Assembly: GCA_001600175.1 (NCBI GenBank)
Contig: BCJC01000005.1
Coordinates: forward strand, 538,471-602,470
Direction of reading: 5' to 3'
Source of the DNA: Erythrobasidium yunnanense
Lineage: Eukaryota > Basidiomycota > Cystobasidiomycetes > Erythrobasidiales > Erythrobasidiaceae
Length of the DNA stretch: 64,000 bases
Part shown: positions 22,364 to 33,964 of the stretch, one piece after another
How positions within the stretch are numbered: the first letter of the stretch is position 1
How the letters are laid out: every line of letters starts with the position of its first letter
Translations under genes and position numbers: made by a program
The notes under the pieces: model-generated
What the model was told of the DNA's origin: nothing
Database searches by the model: none
The model's input: the letters and a program-made list of their open reading frames with translations, nothing else

Positions 22364-22491
22364 GCGGGGATCTCGAGATACGCGCCGCAGTAATATTGTC
22401 AACAACAGACTTATATGTGTTCCGCAGTCTCGATAGTAGTGATATCGTAGGAATGCGGTGAAAGGAATACCGTAGTGTCCGAAAGGAAGTG

Positions 22492-24875
22492 CTAGTCCTT
22501 GGCGGACATTTCAGTATCTCCGTCAGTCTCCGTAGTCGATAACTGTTGTTCCTGTTCTTGTAGTGCCTGTAGCTCTCCCATCAGATCTCCTTCGTCTTCC
22601 GAGGAGCTTGTTTCTTCAGCATTTCCCGTAACATCGCCTGTTTCCGCTTCATCTCCATCAGGATCACTGCCATCCTCATCCTCGTCATCCTCGTCCATAA
22701 GCTCATCAACGAGCTTTTGCATCACTCCGAAGATCTCCTCCCAGATACGTATCACGGTGGAAGGCTCAACCTTCGGCAAGAGCTCCAGAGCTCGCTCCCT
22801 TTCGAGCTTGCCTCCGCATCTAGCGAATTCTCGTAGTAGAGTCTGCTTGATGAAGATGAACGGTTTGGGTAGGATGCGAAGCTCTGAACAAAGCCTCGTT
22901 TCCTCAGGCGCAAGCAGTTGCAATGATGAGGAATTGGCCAGGTTCAGTTGAGGCTGAGGAAGTCTACGGGGTAGACTGGAAGTGGTGCCAGGCGGACGAG
23001 GTGTCCCTTCTCGAGACGAAGCTGCTGTAGCTCCCGTACGACCCTGCATCGAGCGGGAAAGCATAACGACATCTCGGTAGTTGTTCGCTCCCCGCGCTGC
23101 TATCCGGTTCGCCTTGTCCTTCTCGTACTTGTCGACTTCGGTGAAGCTTGTCAAGCCAGACTGACGGTATTCTTGCAAGTCTGCAATCTGTTTGCGGAGC
23201 ATTTGCTCGTCTGATACAGAGCATTCATCAGCTAAAGCATCTTGTGCAGCTGATTGGGCTTGATCTTACATAGCAGTCCATTTGAAAACTCCTCATGATC
23301 TGCAGCTGTCTGTAGGCGAGAGAAGACTTTCACCCTGTTTAAAAGCTCCCGTTCCTCTTTAGGCCGCTTCTTGTCTACCGCAACGATCTAGCAGACTCAT
23401 TAGCGGGCATTCACCTTACGGTCATTGAGTCTGATTACCTTTTTGTAGTCAAGCAACCCTCTATCGAAGATCAGAGCCTTCGCATCTAGCCGCCTTTCGA
23501 TTCTAGAATTGTAAATCTCGTGCATCGTGAGCTTAAGCTCGAGATCATCGTCTCCTTCCTGCCATATCGCGACGACAGATTGGTCTGTTGCAGTCTCCTC
23601 TCCATCTTTGCCTTTCTCTCCTGTTTGATTCGCAGTGGCTACATCGCCGTTCTGCTGCTGTTGATTCGCATTTGACGACGATGCCGACTTCTCAGGCTTA
23701 TGCTTACTGTTCTCCGCATCTGTGCCTTCTGTGCTTGTACTTGCGCCCAAGCCTCTATTCGAAGGCGCTGCCGCTTGAGGCTGCCTGCTGTCTTTGGCTA
23801 GAGGATCTGGTTCGCCGGATGTACCTAAAGCTTCTTCTCGCGTAGGCTGCTCGTCACCACCATACCGACTGACCAGCCCAAACTCCATGTCTTTGATCAA
23901 TGCTTCAGCATCATTCTCCCACTCTGTTTCAAATTCCAGTCGTCCAGGCATAAACCCTGAAATCTCATGACATGTAGGTGCTGATGCTAATGGTTTTGGT
24001 ACTGGTATAGCTGTGACATAAGATGTTTAGCTAGTGAGCGATCGGCTTCGAATAAGCTGTACTTACGGACTGGGCAGTTCTGGGCATCCTCTAGCCTCTG
24101 CTTCTTTCGCGCTTGAAATGTGTCTTGATTTACAAGCTTTACATCTTCCACCTGTAACATGGTCAGCTGATTGCGTAGTTGATAGCTCGTGATACATACC
24201 GGCAGAGGATAGTTCGGGGATCGAATATACGTGGCTAGATAGTGTTCCTCTACGTCTTCTTTTGTTCTATACGATCCAATGTGTTCTGCGATGTCTGCCC
24301 AGTTGCCTAGCCCAAATGCCTGACATGCTGAAATGAGCAAGAGCTCTCTGAGCGTGACGAAATCAGCGCTGCAACTAGCATCGGTGAAGCATAGATGACC
24401 AACTCATCGGCTCCCCAGTCATCAGTAAAGATAGGATACGCGTGTTGAGTCTGGGAAACAAGCGGGTCGGTAGGTGTCGTATTGAGGTTTGGAATATAGA
24501 TAGTCGCACCACCACTCTGTAGTCGTGCCATCGTTTGTGCCGGCCTATCTCTTTTCCCTCGCAGAAACACGAGCCGCAGATGTCGAATTCATCGCAAGTT
24601 GGCACCAGACCATCGACTCTAGGACCAACGGGCAAGCTGTCGACCGATTCGTGCTTCTTCGTTACGCCATTCGCGCTGCTTGAGGATCCAGTTGCTGGCG
24701 CTGCTACCACCGAAGAAGATATCGAAGCTGACGGGCCATCCAAAACCGAACTGAACCTCGATGCAACCGCTGCCGGCGCCGGCCCTAGCTGCGCACAGCG
24801 GATTCTGACAGTATTGCTAATGTCCATCGAGCAAGCGCCGCAAAAGACGGGCTTGCGCTTCACTGACACCGACAT
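22492..24875 (-). CDS. ADA2: Transcriptional adaptor ADA2 (SAGA/ADA complex)
   Basis: Starts [20 protein letters not shown], the first half of a ZZ zinc finger that ends [17 protein letters not shown]. Next is a SANT domain ([44 protein letters not shown]) and the conserved [21 protein letters not shown] block. The C-terminal SWIRM domain runs [20 protein letters not shown]. Ada2 links the Gcn5 acetyltransferase to nucleosomes. The ZZ finger carries an in-frame Ala/Ser/Gly-rich insert of about 65 residues between RIRCA and CDEFD. A Gln/Asn/Ser-rich spacer precedes the third block, and the extreme C-terminus is acidic. Several short introns are in place. All expected domains are in order, so the identity is firm. 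Confidence 0.94.
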
Positions 24876-25021
24876 GGCGGATGCCTTTTCGACCTCGGGG
24901 AGGTGTCGACACAAGCAAAGCAAGCAGTCTGGGCTGATACAATCATGTCATCATATCTGCAAGAAATCGTGACTACTACATCTGACCGCAGTATCATATA
25001 CTGGTCGTTACGCCAGCCTGT

Positions 25022-25529
25022 TCAGCGACGCAAAGGCAGACCGAACGGAGGCACACGCGCCCCTCGTCGAATGAGGCCAAAACCTTTAGTTGGTACAGGA
25101 CCGCTGGTGCTCGTGGCACCAGGCATCTTGTTAACGATTTTCGTTGCTTTTGGCTTCGAGTTGCATCGTGAGTTATCGATTTTTGTCGAAAACACAGGAT
25201 AGACGGAAGTTGACACACCACTAGACAGAGTTCCAGTGGGAGTTGATGGGAGGATGTAGACAGTGTTGGTGCAATGTCTCTTTCCCTTTCGTTTTTCAAA
25301 CTGTGTGGGCGCAGGTGGATGCAGAGCAGGCGTTCCCGATTCTTCAGCGATAGCAGCTAGGAACAGGTAAGCCCGGCCTGATCCGCTTCAGTGTCTTTAG
25401 TAAAGGGTGCTTACTACTCGCAGGTGCCGCTCGCTTTACAGCAGTAGTCGTGACAGCTGGCACAGTCTGTGCGGTCGCGAGAGCTGCAGGCGCAAGCAGA
25501 ATTGGAGCAGTGAAGGCTGAAAGTCTCAT
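25022..25529 (-). CDS. Small secreted two-cysteine protein, tandem copy 1
   Basis: Unrecognised. Two exons, joined A|CT across a GT-AG intron, give about 150 residues. It has a clean signal peptide (MRLSAFTAPILLAPAALATA), a basic pro-like segment with several K-R pairs (FEKRKGKR), then CTNTVYILPSTPTG, STSVYPVFSTKI, a second Cys, and MPGATSTSGPVPTKGFG. The tail is basic (LIRRGARVPPFGLPLRR). Only two cysteines remain after signal cleavage and would form one disulfide. A close relative lies 0.4 kb further right, with the same intron position and phase. The K-R sites suggest Kex2 processing. Effector, cell-wall peptide or pheromone-like roles are all speculation. Confidence 0.62.
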
Positions 25530-25904
25530 TTTGGCTGCTTCGATGTCTGTTACGTCGATTAAAGCAAAGACAAGAGCCGGAGAGCGCGATGGGCAGCTTT
25601 TATGCGGCACACATGCTGGAGAAAACAAAGGTTAGCCATGTAGAATGGAGAAACACAAAAGGTTATTGACAAAGGTGAGGTCAGCGGCATTGGAGTAGCA
25701 GTCGCGCTGACATCGTTCTGTGTGCTGAGGCATAGAATGTGCCTAGTCCGTGGCCTTTCGACGTCGGAGAGACGTTGAAATGAGCAATCGAGCAATCGAT
25801 CAAGCAGCCTGAAAGGATACAATCATGTCTTCGTATCCGCAAAAGAACAGGACCCCTATATCTGAGCGCAAGCGGCCAATCCTGATCGTATACCGGTCCA
25901 AACT

Positions 25905-26430
25905 CTACCACGACAACTTGAAAGGTGGTTTAGAGCTGCCTCGCGGAACACGGCCCCAAGCTCTAGCAGTGGGCACAGGGCCGCTGGTGCTCGTAGGTCC
26001 GGGCATCTGGTTCACGGTGGTCACAGCATGCTTTGCCTTGCAGTTTCCTACAGCGATCTTGGTCGATCGCACAGGATAGATGGAAGTCGTGGTCCCCGGA
26101 GTCGGTCGATTGGCATATGTGATCGTGGTCGTCGATGGCTTGATGTAGACGGTGTCAGTACACGTGCTGGCGTTTGGGGGCTTTGGTATCGCTCTCGCAA
26201 CAAGCCCAGTCGGTGCCGGGGCAACTGCAGTGACAGTGCCCCATGCTGGTGTGAGTGCGGCTTAGAACAGGTAAGTTCAGCTTGACCTCCTTGTGCATAA
26301 TCCGTCCTAAGTGCTTACTCGTCTGCGCAGATGCTGCCGCTACTGCAGTGGTGAATGATGGTGCACTCTGAGCGGTCGCTAGAGCTGCAGGGCCCAAGAG
26401 GATTGAAGTGCTCAATGCAGATGATCTCAT
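25905..26430 (-). CDS. Small secreted two-cysteine protein, tandem copy 2
   Basis: Paralogue of the gene at 25022-25529, about 155 residues in two exons. The signal peptide is nearly the same (LSTSILLGPAALATAQSAPS) and the intron is in the same place and phase (ACG A|CC). The mature part shares STCTDTVYIKPSTTT, TTSIYPVRSTKI, a second Cys (GNCKAKHAVTTVN) and QMPGPTSTSGPVPTARAWG with copy 1. Between signal peptide and core it has an Ala/Pro-rich segment (AVAPAPTGLVARAIPKPP) instead of the basic stretch of copy 1. The C-terminus is short and basic. The conserved C..TVYI-P-S-T and MPG-x-TSTSGPVPT blocks define the family. Confidence 0.62.
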
Positions 26431-27405
26431 TTGGGCTACTTCGTTACCTGCTACGTCAGTTGAAGCAAAGCCAAGAGCGACAGCGAGCGAGCAGCAGCTT
26501 TTATGCCGCTCCTTACAGCCACGATCCAAAGGTCGGCTCGAACAACGGAAAATTCGAAAAGGTCGTTGACAAGGGTTCAATGTAAGTGTTCTCTTGCCGA
26601 TCTCGCGCTGTTACGTATCCCGCAGCATGGTGTGATGCAGCTGGCTGAAAGCATATGAGATTCTTTAGATCCAACCCTTTGTCGGTCCTCACCTCTCTGC
26701 ACGATGTCGGTAGACCCACCTTCAAGGCGATCAGCCATTCGTTAGGCATACTATAGAGACGACTCTCAGCAAGTGCAAGCTTTCCGGCCGCTGCAGAGAT
26801 CTTTCATTGGCTCAACACTCAATGCGGCTGGAGGGTACGCAACCAGACTGACATTGTTTCATTAGCATCACGTTCCGGCGATTTCCACTTCATCCTTGTT
26901 CAAAGTCGCTATAAGTCGAAGCCTCGCCGCCAAATTTGAAAACCGGCGTGTTTGCAAGCACGCAAAGTGTTCATACATTCCGGATACTCAACAAACATCA
27001 TACAGAATTCGCCTCCTTTCATGTGTCACAAAGTCAACACCGTCGAATATAGTCAGGCTGATAGACGAACAGATGCTATCGGACAACGCTAGGTTGGCCG
27101 AAGGTTCCTTACGAACGTCAAGGCATACAGAGGCGTTGTGAACATCTCAAATACAATCAGAAGGCGTACCGAAGCCTCAGCATGGCGCCAGCCCATCAGC
27201 ATCGTCAGGTTTAAAAAGCATCAGTATACATAAGATACGTAGGCAATAGGGCGCTATTGATCGCAGATGTCCCTGCTTCAGGCCAGGCGAGCTGCGTGCG
27301 CGAGCTTCGTCTATCGCCGATGAAAGGGATGGAAGGCTAAGCCTCATGTAAACACTGTCGATGTAGCTCTTGGACGGTCCTGCTTCACGCCAATCCCTGC
27401 TCAGA
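26431..27405. other. Intergenic interval, nothing supported
   Basis: About 1 kb between the 5' end of the second two-cysteine gene (26430) and the gene starting near 27406. It should hold both divergent promoters. I see no long open frame, no repeat and no RNA gene. Confidence 0.5.
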
Positions 27406-29091
27406 ATGGCACAAGTATCTCGAAAGCCCTCGAGGGTCGCCCTCGATGATCCGCGCATCTCCCATCTGGCCTCCTGCCCCGCTCTGAGGGTGCAGGAACC
27501 AATATACGACTACACAACAGCAGTCCTCGAGAGCCTACGTATCATGCCTGGCGTGACCGCTGTCTGTATGTGACTGTGACATACCAGCTTCACTGTGACC
27601 AAGATGCTGATGTCGCATGCACCGCTTTGTTGTGATACAGACAGCACCGATGGCGAGCTAGATGACCAAGTCAGGATCGAAGCGCTGCTGCTTCGATGGT
27701 CGTGGGAGGCTCGACTCGTAATCGTCTGTGGCCAGCGTGTAGATGGCCACGGAACTTTCGACGAGCTGAACGCTCTCACAAGCGAAGTCCTCCAGTGCCC
27801 GTCAAATGCGCAAGGAGTATACGGGAAGAAGCAGAACATCCGTCTGATCCGCGGTGGACCGTTAACAAGCTTCAACAACCAGGAAAACCATTGCTTCGAA
27901 CCAGTCTTGAAGCAAATAAAGGCTGTTCTAGGAGACGACCGCATCGTGTTTCACAACAACACCTCGTCAGCTCTGCTCGACAAGCTTCTTCACTCGCCTT
28001 TGGGAGCGAGAGTGAATTCCGCTACCAGTACATGCGATGTGACCATATCTCCTTCCAAGATGTTCAATGGTGCCAACTTCCGCTTCGACCCTGTTGCGTG
28101 GCATTCCGTTATCAATCGTTGCAAAGCTTTGCAGATCTCTATGGTGCTGCTTCATGGTTCGATGACACGCTGGACCATGCAGACTCTCTCAGAGCTTCCT
28201 GGATGGACCGAAATTATGCTTCAGCCAAAGTCAGACCTGCAAGCCGCCCTCTATGCTCGGAAGATCATGAGATTCAGTATGGCTATGACTCTGAAGTGGG
28301 CTACCGCAAGTTGGGCGCTTGTCAGCAATGTCAGCGGTCAAGATGCTTTGCAACATATCACAGCTAAACTGAAAGAAAAGGGATATCTTCCTAGTCGAGA
28401 AGTAGCTACTCAAGCCGAGCTGGCACGATACGGCTATGTTCAAGGACGCAAGCTCCCAAGCGATGACTGGATACATGCATGTACGAAACGTGCTGCTTCA
28501 TATAACGACCTCAAGCCAGAAATAGAGAATCGCAGTCACCGAGCGCTTATCTTTAATACTCTACAGCCGTTGGCCAACACAGTAGGAGATGTTTGCGGTG
28601 TTCCTTTGGACGTACCAATTTCCAAAGGGAAGCATCTCCTAATCCTCAAGCTGGAGACCCTGCACCATGCCTCCACACCTAAAAATCCGAATGACCCAGA
28701 AGAACTCAAGAAGCTGAGCTTTGTCGGAAGCATTGGTGGACAACCTTACCAGCCAGCCACAGGCGGCGTCTTCATGCTCGCCCACGCCAAACAAAGAGAA
28801 ACTCTGGCTGCCTCCTGGTCTGCCATTCGCCTGGCCAGACAGACTCGACAGACCCGAGGGAGATACGCCATTGTGGACTCGGAGCTCGCTCGCGAATGGA
28901 TCGACTACGCTGCTGTCATGCTTCCCCTGCTCAAGCGGGTATTCGAGCGGGTTGACGTGTTCCCCGCTGATAGTAAGGACAAGATCGCTGCTACCATCAA
29001 GCAACTCCAGGAAGGACCAATGGCCAAGATGTGTAACAAGATCGTAGGTGCTAAGCAGACGCAGAGTGGTCAGACAGCGATCAATGGATAA
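27406..29091 (+). CDS. Unknown protein with long uninterrupted exon, Asp-rich N-terminal motif
   Basis: I do not recognise it with confidence. One exon of about 1.5 kb (to GQTAING) is unusual among the intron-dense neighbours. A first exon MAQVSRKPSRVALDDPRISH to MPGVTA joins it over a 42-base intron; alternatively the ATG at 27604 is used. Residues DTDSTDGELDDQ form an Asp cluster followed by a hydrophobic strand ARLVIVCGQRVD. This is faintly like nucleoside-hydrolase starts (D-x-D-x-x-x-D-D), but the downstream signature residues are not obvious. The middle has mixed alpha/beta stretches (ISMVLLHGS, WALVSNVSG) and no signal peptide or membrane span. Total about 550 residues. The frame is intact, so the gene is very likely real. 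Confidence 0.65.
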
Positions 29092-29234
29092 ACCCCGCAG
29101 ACTAGGTCAGAGAGCACGAAGGCCATGGCGATCGTTGTATAATGTACGGGTAGTCGTAGCTTCTGACCTTGAGCGTATCTACTACCTGAAAGAGCTGCTT
29201 GTCGCGTGTGACCTGTCTTGCATAATTCCCGACT

Positions 29235-31019
29235 ATGCGCGATGACTTTCTGTGCGTTATCGAGTGGCAGAGCCATTCCATACGAGCTCGTGTAGGCGTA
29301 GGCGAAGTGATAGGTCTCCCATACATCGTAAGGCAGCCCGCAAGGCCATAATCGAGACAGAAAGCTGAAAGGAACATATCGGAATCCGCCTCTTGCAGGA
29401 TCTGCCATGTCGCGCTGGTCTGCGGCCCTCTTCGACGTCTTCAAGTTCTGGCGCAAAAGCTAGCGACTATCTCGTCGGTCAAGCACTGGACGAAGCTGAG
29501 AGATCCGGCGAAGAGCTCGAGATCGTTTGGCCATTTCAAGGCAAAGAAGCAAACAAGCAAGAATCGCAAACCATCAACAATGCCAGCAATGGTACTACTG
29601 TCGCCAACGGCAAAGCTCGTTTGTTCCCGGATAGCTCGCCAGACTGGCTGGCCATGGAAGCGCTATTGTAAGCGCGCCGAGCAGCAGAGCCTGAATCTCA
29701 AGCTGATACTCTGCAATGATGTCGCAAGCCGTCACGTCGTAGCTGTTGGCTTAGATTTGGGTGCGAAGCCTGTCAACTACCTCTTCCTTCTTTCCGTCCC
29801 AACTCAGCTACCGCCCGGAGCCTGGGAGCGCGTCACTCAGATCTTCTTCGAGTCCTTATGCGTATCCAGCTTCCTCATAGTCGAGCGGGCCCTATTGCAG
29901 CTATACTCCTGCGCGGCCGTTAGCGGTATCGTCGTCGAGGTGGAAGCCGAATCTACGCAAGTTTCAGTCATCTACGATACGCAAATATGCCATGCATGTA
30001 CAATGCAGAGTGATATTGGAGAGAAGGATTGCGACCTATACCTGGCAAACCTACTGCTCGAAACCAATCCAGAACTTCCGCAACAGCTAGCCGCAGACGG
30101 GCAGTCCGCTTTGCAGGGCATACAGCTACAAGATGCTCTACTTAGGATTGTCTCTCTACTAAAGGAGGGAGAATGGATCAAAGTATCTGGACCAGGTGGA
30201 GCAAACGGGACCGCTGGCGGTGGTGCAGCTGCAGCTGGAGAAGAGGAGGAGGAAGGCATCACAGATGTCGCGAAAGCTCTAGCATCTGGAAAAGTCAACA
30301 AGCTCATTGCGAAAGGCGGGTCTGTAGACGGGATCACCCTGGATGCAGAAACAGATACACTGCTCGTACCGCATCCCACTTCGGCTACAAAGCAGAGTAT
30401 AGCTATAGGACCAGAGAGACATCGGTATGCAGACCCGCTATTCGATCCCTCTGTTCTACAGAGGCTCTCTGCTGGATCAGGCGGAATTCCTGGTGGAAAG
30501 GTCAATGCGATTGCTGTTCAAGCAATAGTAGCAGCAGCTGTCAATCGCTATCCTTCACCGGAGCACAGAGCAGCATTATGGGACAATGTCATTTTGACAG
30601 GCGGTCTAGCCAGGATACGAGGGATGGCTCCTACTCTCATCAATCTTCTTCAGAAGTATGCTCGCGAAGCCCCTATCAACCCACAAGACCCAAGCGAGAA
30701 GCGACAAGCGAGGCATCAGAAGACACCAGAATACTTCTCAGAATACCGGGAGCGGCCGGATCTCACTGGTTTCTTAGGCGGTTGCATCTATGCGAAGGTA
30801 GCCGATAATCTCCGTCCCGGATTTTGAATCTTCGCTAATTGTCAGATCCAGCTCGGCTTTCTAGAATCTCAAGGTGGAGAATGGATGACCAAACAAGCGT
30901 ACAATGTGAGCGCTCTTTTTTCTGGGAATTCTACAACGCGCGGCTGATGTGACAACTTCTACGTTCAGCAACACGGCCCTCGAATAGCGACAATGCTGTC
31001 CAACACTATCTCGCGGTGA
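29235..31019 (+). CDS. ARP9: Actin-related protein 9 (RSC/SWI-SNF)
   Basis: An actin-fold protein of about 530 residues. A short first exon MRDDFLCVIEWQSHSIRAR joins DLPCRAGLRPS. Then follow DWLAMEALF-RHVVAVGLDLGAKP (a 60-base intron splits this block), VNYLFLLSVPTQLPPGAWER, the sensor-like FESLCVSSFLIVERALL and LYSCAAVSGIVVEVE. Further on is a Gly/Ala/Glu-rich insert near 30200-30260, DNVILTGGLARIRGM, FLGGCIYAKIQLGF and EWMTKQAYNQHGPRI. The ATP-site residues of true actin are largely lost, and the insert and LPPGAWER are Arp9-like. Arp9 pairs with Arp7 and sits on the Snf2/Sth1 HSA helix in fungal remodellers. Three C-terminal exons are small. Confidence 0.85.
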
Positions 31020-31588
31020 ACGTAACGCAGTCTGGCGCACCACATGGAGGGCTCGAGCTCGAGCGCAACCAGCTTTCTCTCTCTGGGGGGAAACGAGCGC
31101 AAGGAAGCACGACGCATCTATCTAACCGCAGGCAAGGCACGAGAAGTCTTTTCAAGTTGTTGTTAACGACAAGAATCAGGCTACATTATTCACACTGCCA
31201 AAGCTGGGTCGGGACTCTCGTTCGACGCGTTCGGGTTATGTCCGATGCATCTAGTCATCGATCTGTCTCGATGAGAAGGGCCAAGAAGACATTCGAAGAC
31301 TCGTCCTGCTTCCGCAGATCGTGGGTCCTGAAATGTGGAGGCTAAGGCTGATGAGATGGCGAGATGAGATCTGAAACATCTCAATGAGATCCGCAGAATG
31401 AAGGGAATGTTCAAGAAGACACAAGAAGACGTTGAAGACAGTTGCGCAGGCTAACGCACAGACCCCGCTGCCAACTAGACATCCAGTCACCGAAATGAGG
31501 GGTATCTCTGCGCTGGCTGATGAGCGAGAAAAGGACCATCCACAGCTCTTTCTCTTGACAATACTGATTGTTCTGACAGAAAGTACTG

Positions 31589-33304
31589 ATGGTATCGCTC
31601 CCTGGTCTCACTCTGTCTGCTCCTAGCTCGGCACGCTCAACACCAGCTCCTCCTCTCCGACTCCCTTCCCTGAGCGAAGTAGCTGGACCCGAGCTGCTCT
31701 CGCTCGACCTCGTCAAGTACAGCGAATGGCTCAATGTCCTGCCATTCTACAACAATGGAACAGCTTCGCTTCCTGAACCTGTCTATGACTTTGGATTTGA
31801 CGTCTGGCAGATGGCACAGAACAAGAGCGATAGAGGTCGTGGAGTGCAGTCAGCTGGCCTACAGGTAGACCTACTTATCGTTGAAATGACTGAACTCCTG
31901 CTGATTATGTACATTCAGCGGAGCTTTTCTCTGCCGACAGCAGCGACGATCTCTCCGGAACCGATCACTCGAAGCAGCTCACAGCCAATTTCAGTGTCTC
32001 CACCACTATTTCAAGAGCATAAGACTATTCGCAAGCTGAGCGTCGATGAGCAACTGTCTCGCATCGCTACGCCAAGACCTCTCTTCTCAAACGAAAAGAC
32101 GGCACCAGTTCCTCCGAAGTACCTAAAGCTACCGAGTGTATCCCAGATTCTACAAGATGGAAGTATGCCACACAAATCGCAAACATTCGGCATTCCACCA
32201 AATCCTACTCCTCTTCCTCCGCTACGACAAGAACGACCTTCTACCGTAGCTGCACTTCAGCAGCCGGTCTATGGAATATCTCAACATCTACCATCCAGTA
32301 GTTCTATGCTACCCTTGTACGACGAAGTCGTTTATCAACCATTGGGACCCGTCTATCGACCTGCTAGCCATGCCAACGAGCAGGACAAATCAGCGGAAGC
32401 TCGAGCTCCTTCGCAACCTACCTCCTATTCAGTCCTTCGAGCTGCTGAAGAGCATATTCGACGTGCTCATAGCGGATCACAGCCTCAGGCTAAGCAGTAT
32501 CTAGTGAACTCGCCAGCTAAGAAGAGCTCAGCGGTGTTAGCTGTACCCATCAAAATGCCCTCAAGGGTAGTAGGATATGATACAGAAGCTGCGCGTACGG
32601 GAAGGCATCGAAGCAAAAGTACCTCGCCCGTAGCGAGCAAGCGTGAGCAACAAACGAAAGGTGCCGCATACATGAAAGGCGGCGACACCACTGCAAAGAG
32701 TAAGCCCATCGGAGTCAGTAGCTGCAAGCCCAGTAAAGTCATGCCCTTGGACCTCAAACCGCGAGACAATGATCTCCTTATGAGCACATTGCCCGTGGCA
32801 TCTCAAGTGCAGGCGAACTTCGGCATGATCCAGAGTGGACCCGCAATGCCCTTCATCGTTAAACAAATTACGCCTACTCCTTCATTCACCGCCGTTCAGA
32901 ACCCGTATGCCGTACCAGGCAGTATTCTCCTCAGTATGGACTATCGATTCGTCTATCTAGGGGTGCGTTCATCGAATGTTATACTGTCTTCTCATGCTAA
33001 GATGTACTTATGAAATGCAGAGAGACTGCGCTACCTGGCTCCACTTAAACGCTATGCAACTCGAGGCTCTTCCCGTATGTTCACCCACTCTTATTAATGA
33101 GTATAAGCTGACGTTACCGCTCTCTGTGTCGATTAGAGATACTCTATGCTTGTCCTTTGCGTGCAAAGCGATGTCAAGGCCCTTCAAAATTTCCTAAAAC
33201 TCGCTCGCACAGAAATTCAATATCATGATAAAGTCAGAGCAGCAGCTATCGCAGCAGGCAGAATGGAAAGTCTACCTACTGACGGAAGAACGATGTGTCA
33301 GTGA
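31589..33304 (+). CDS. Disordered Ser/Pro-rich protein of unknown function
   Basis: No domain recognised. About 500 residues in four exons, starting MVSLPGLTLSAPSSARST. An ordered-looking patch (LLSLDLVKYSEWLNVLPFYN..EPVYDFGFDVWQMA) is followed by about 350 residues rich in Ser, Pro, Gln and Lys (TPLPPLRQERPSTVAAL, RRAHSGSQPQAKQYL). The C-terminal part has DCATWLHLNAMQLEAL and, after an intron, a helix RYSMLVLCVQSDVKALQNF ending RTMCQ. The composition suggests a regulatory or scaffold protein, but no DNA-binding or catalytic motif is visible. Intron borders are canonical. Confidence 0.6.
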
Positions 33305-33964
33305 AGCAGATGATCATCATGAGGGGTCTTTCGTTGTAGGCTGACTTTAATGTGCGATACAGCTCAGACCTTCAATCTGACTAGAGGAGATGGACATGTA
33401 GAGTGAGTGGTAAATCACACGCTTGAAAGGCTGGATGCTAATCCTTCAGCACCCAGGCCATTCGTGCTGACTATGTACGGAGACCTAGCAGTACTACATA
33501 GTTTGCCAAAGCTGACGTACTGTGCGGTCTATGACGACAGCTCTCTATCACTACGAATGCTCCAAGACAGACCGACACCTGTATTTTCTGGAACTCTGAT
33601 CCCGCTCTGGATGAGCATGACCACGGTTAGATGATCTTCTGTTTCAAGCGTACTTACACAACCAAAATGAAGCGTCCTGGATGACGTGTAATGAGAACAC
33701 AGACCTCGATACTTCTGGGAAACTCTTAGTAATACGTGTAGCCGAATCTACGATGCGCGCGTGTTTCGCATGAATGTTGTCTGGATTGGCGGGGGTTGTA
33801 TTAATCTACCTTCGCTCTTGCAGCAAGCTCGACGAACAACTGGCCACGCAGGTCTTTGCCATACCTTGGAGCATTTGTCCCGAATGCAGGAACCGTGCCT
33901 CTTTTGCTTTCGACAACCTTGGCATCATCTATACGCCTCGCTTTCGTCCTCTACAAGATCTGCC
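33305..33964. other. Intergenic interval, nothing supported
   Basis: About 660 bases between the disordered-protein gene and the first phosphomannomutase copy. Short open frames exist, but none shows splice-consistent extension or family motifs. Confidence 0.45.

Noticed and set aside
22499-22951. A Ser/Val-rich plus-strand frame of 150 codons.
   Set aside because: It is antisense to the acidic end of ADA2 and its SWIRM domain.
26513-26749. A 78-codon minus-strand frame upstream of the second two-cysteine gene.
   Set aside because: No motif, no splice-consistent link, and it sits where promoters are expected.
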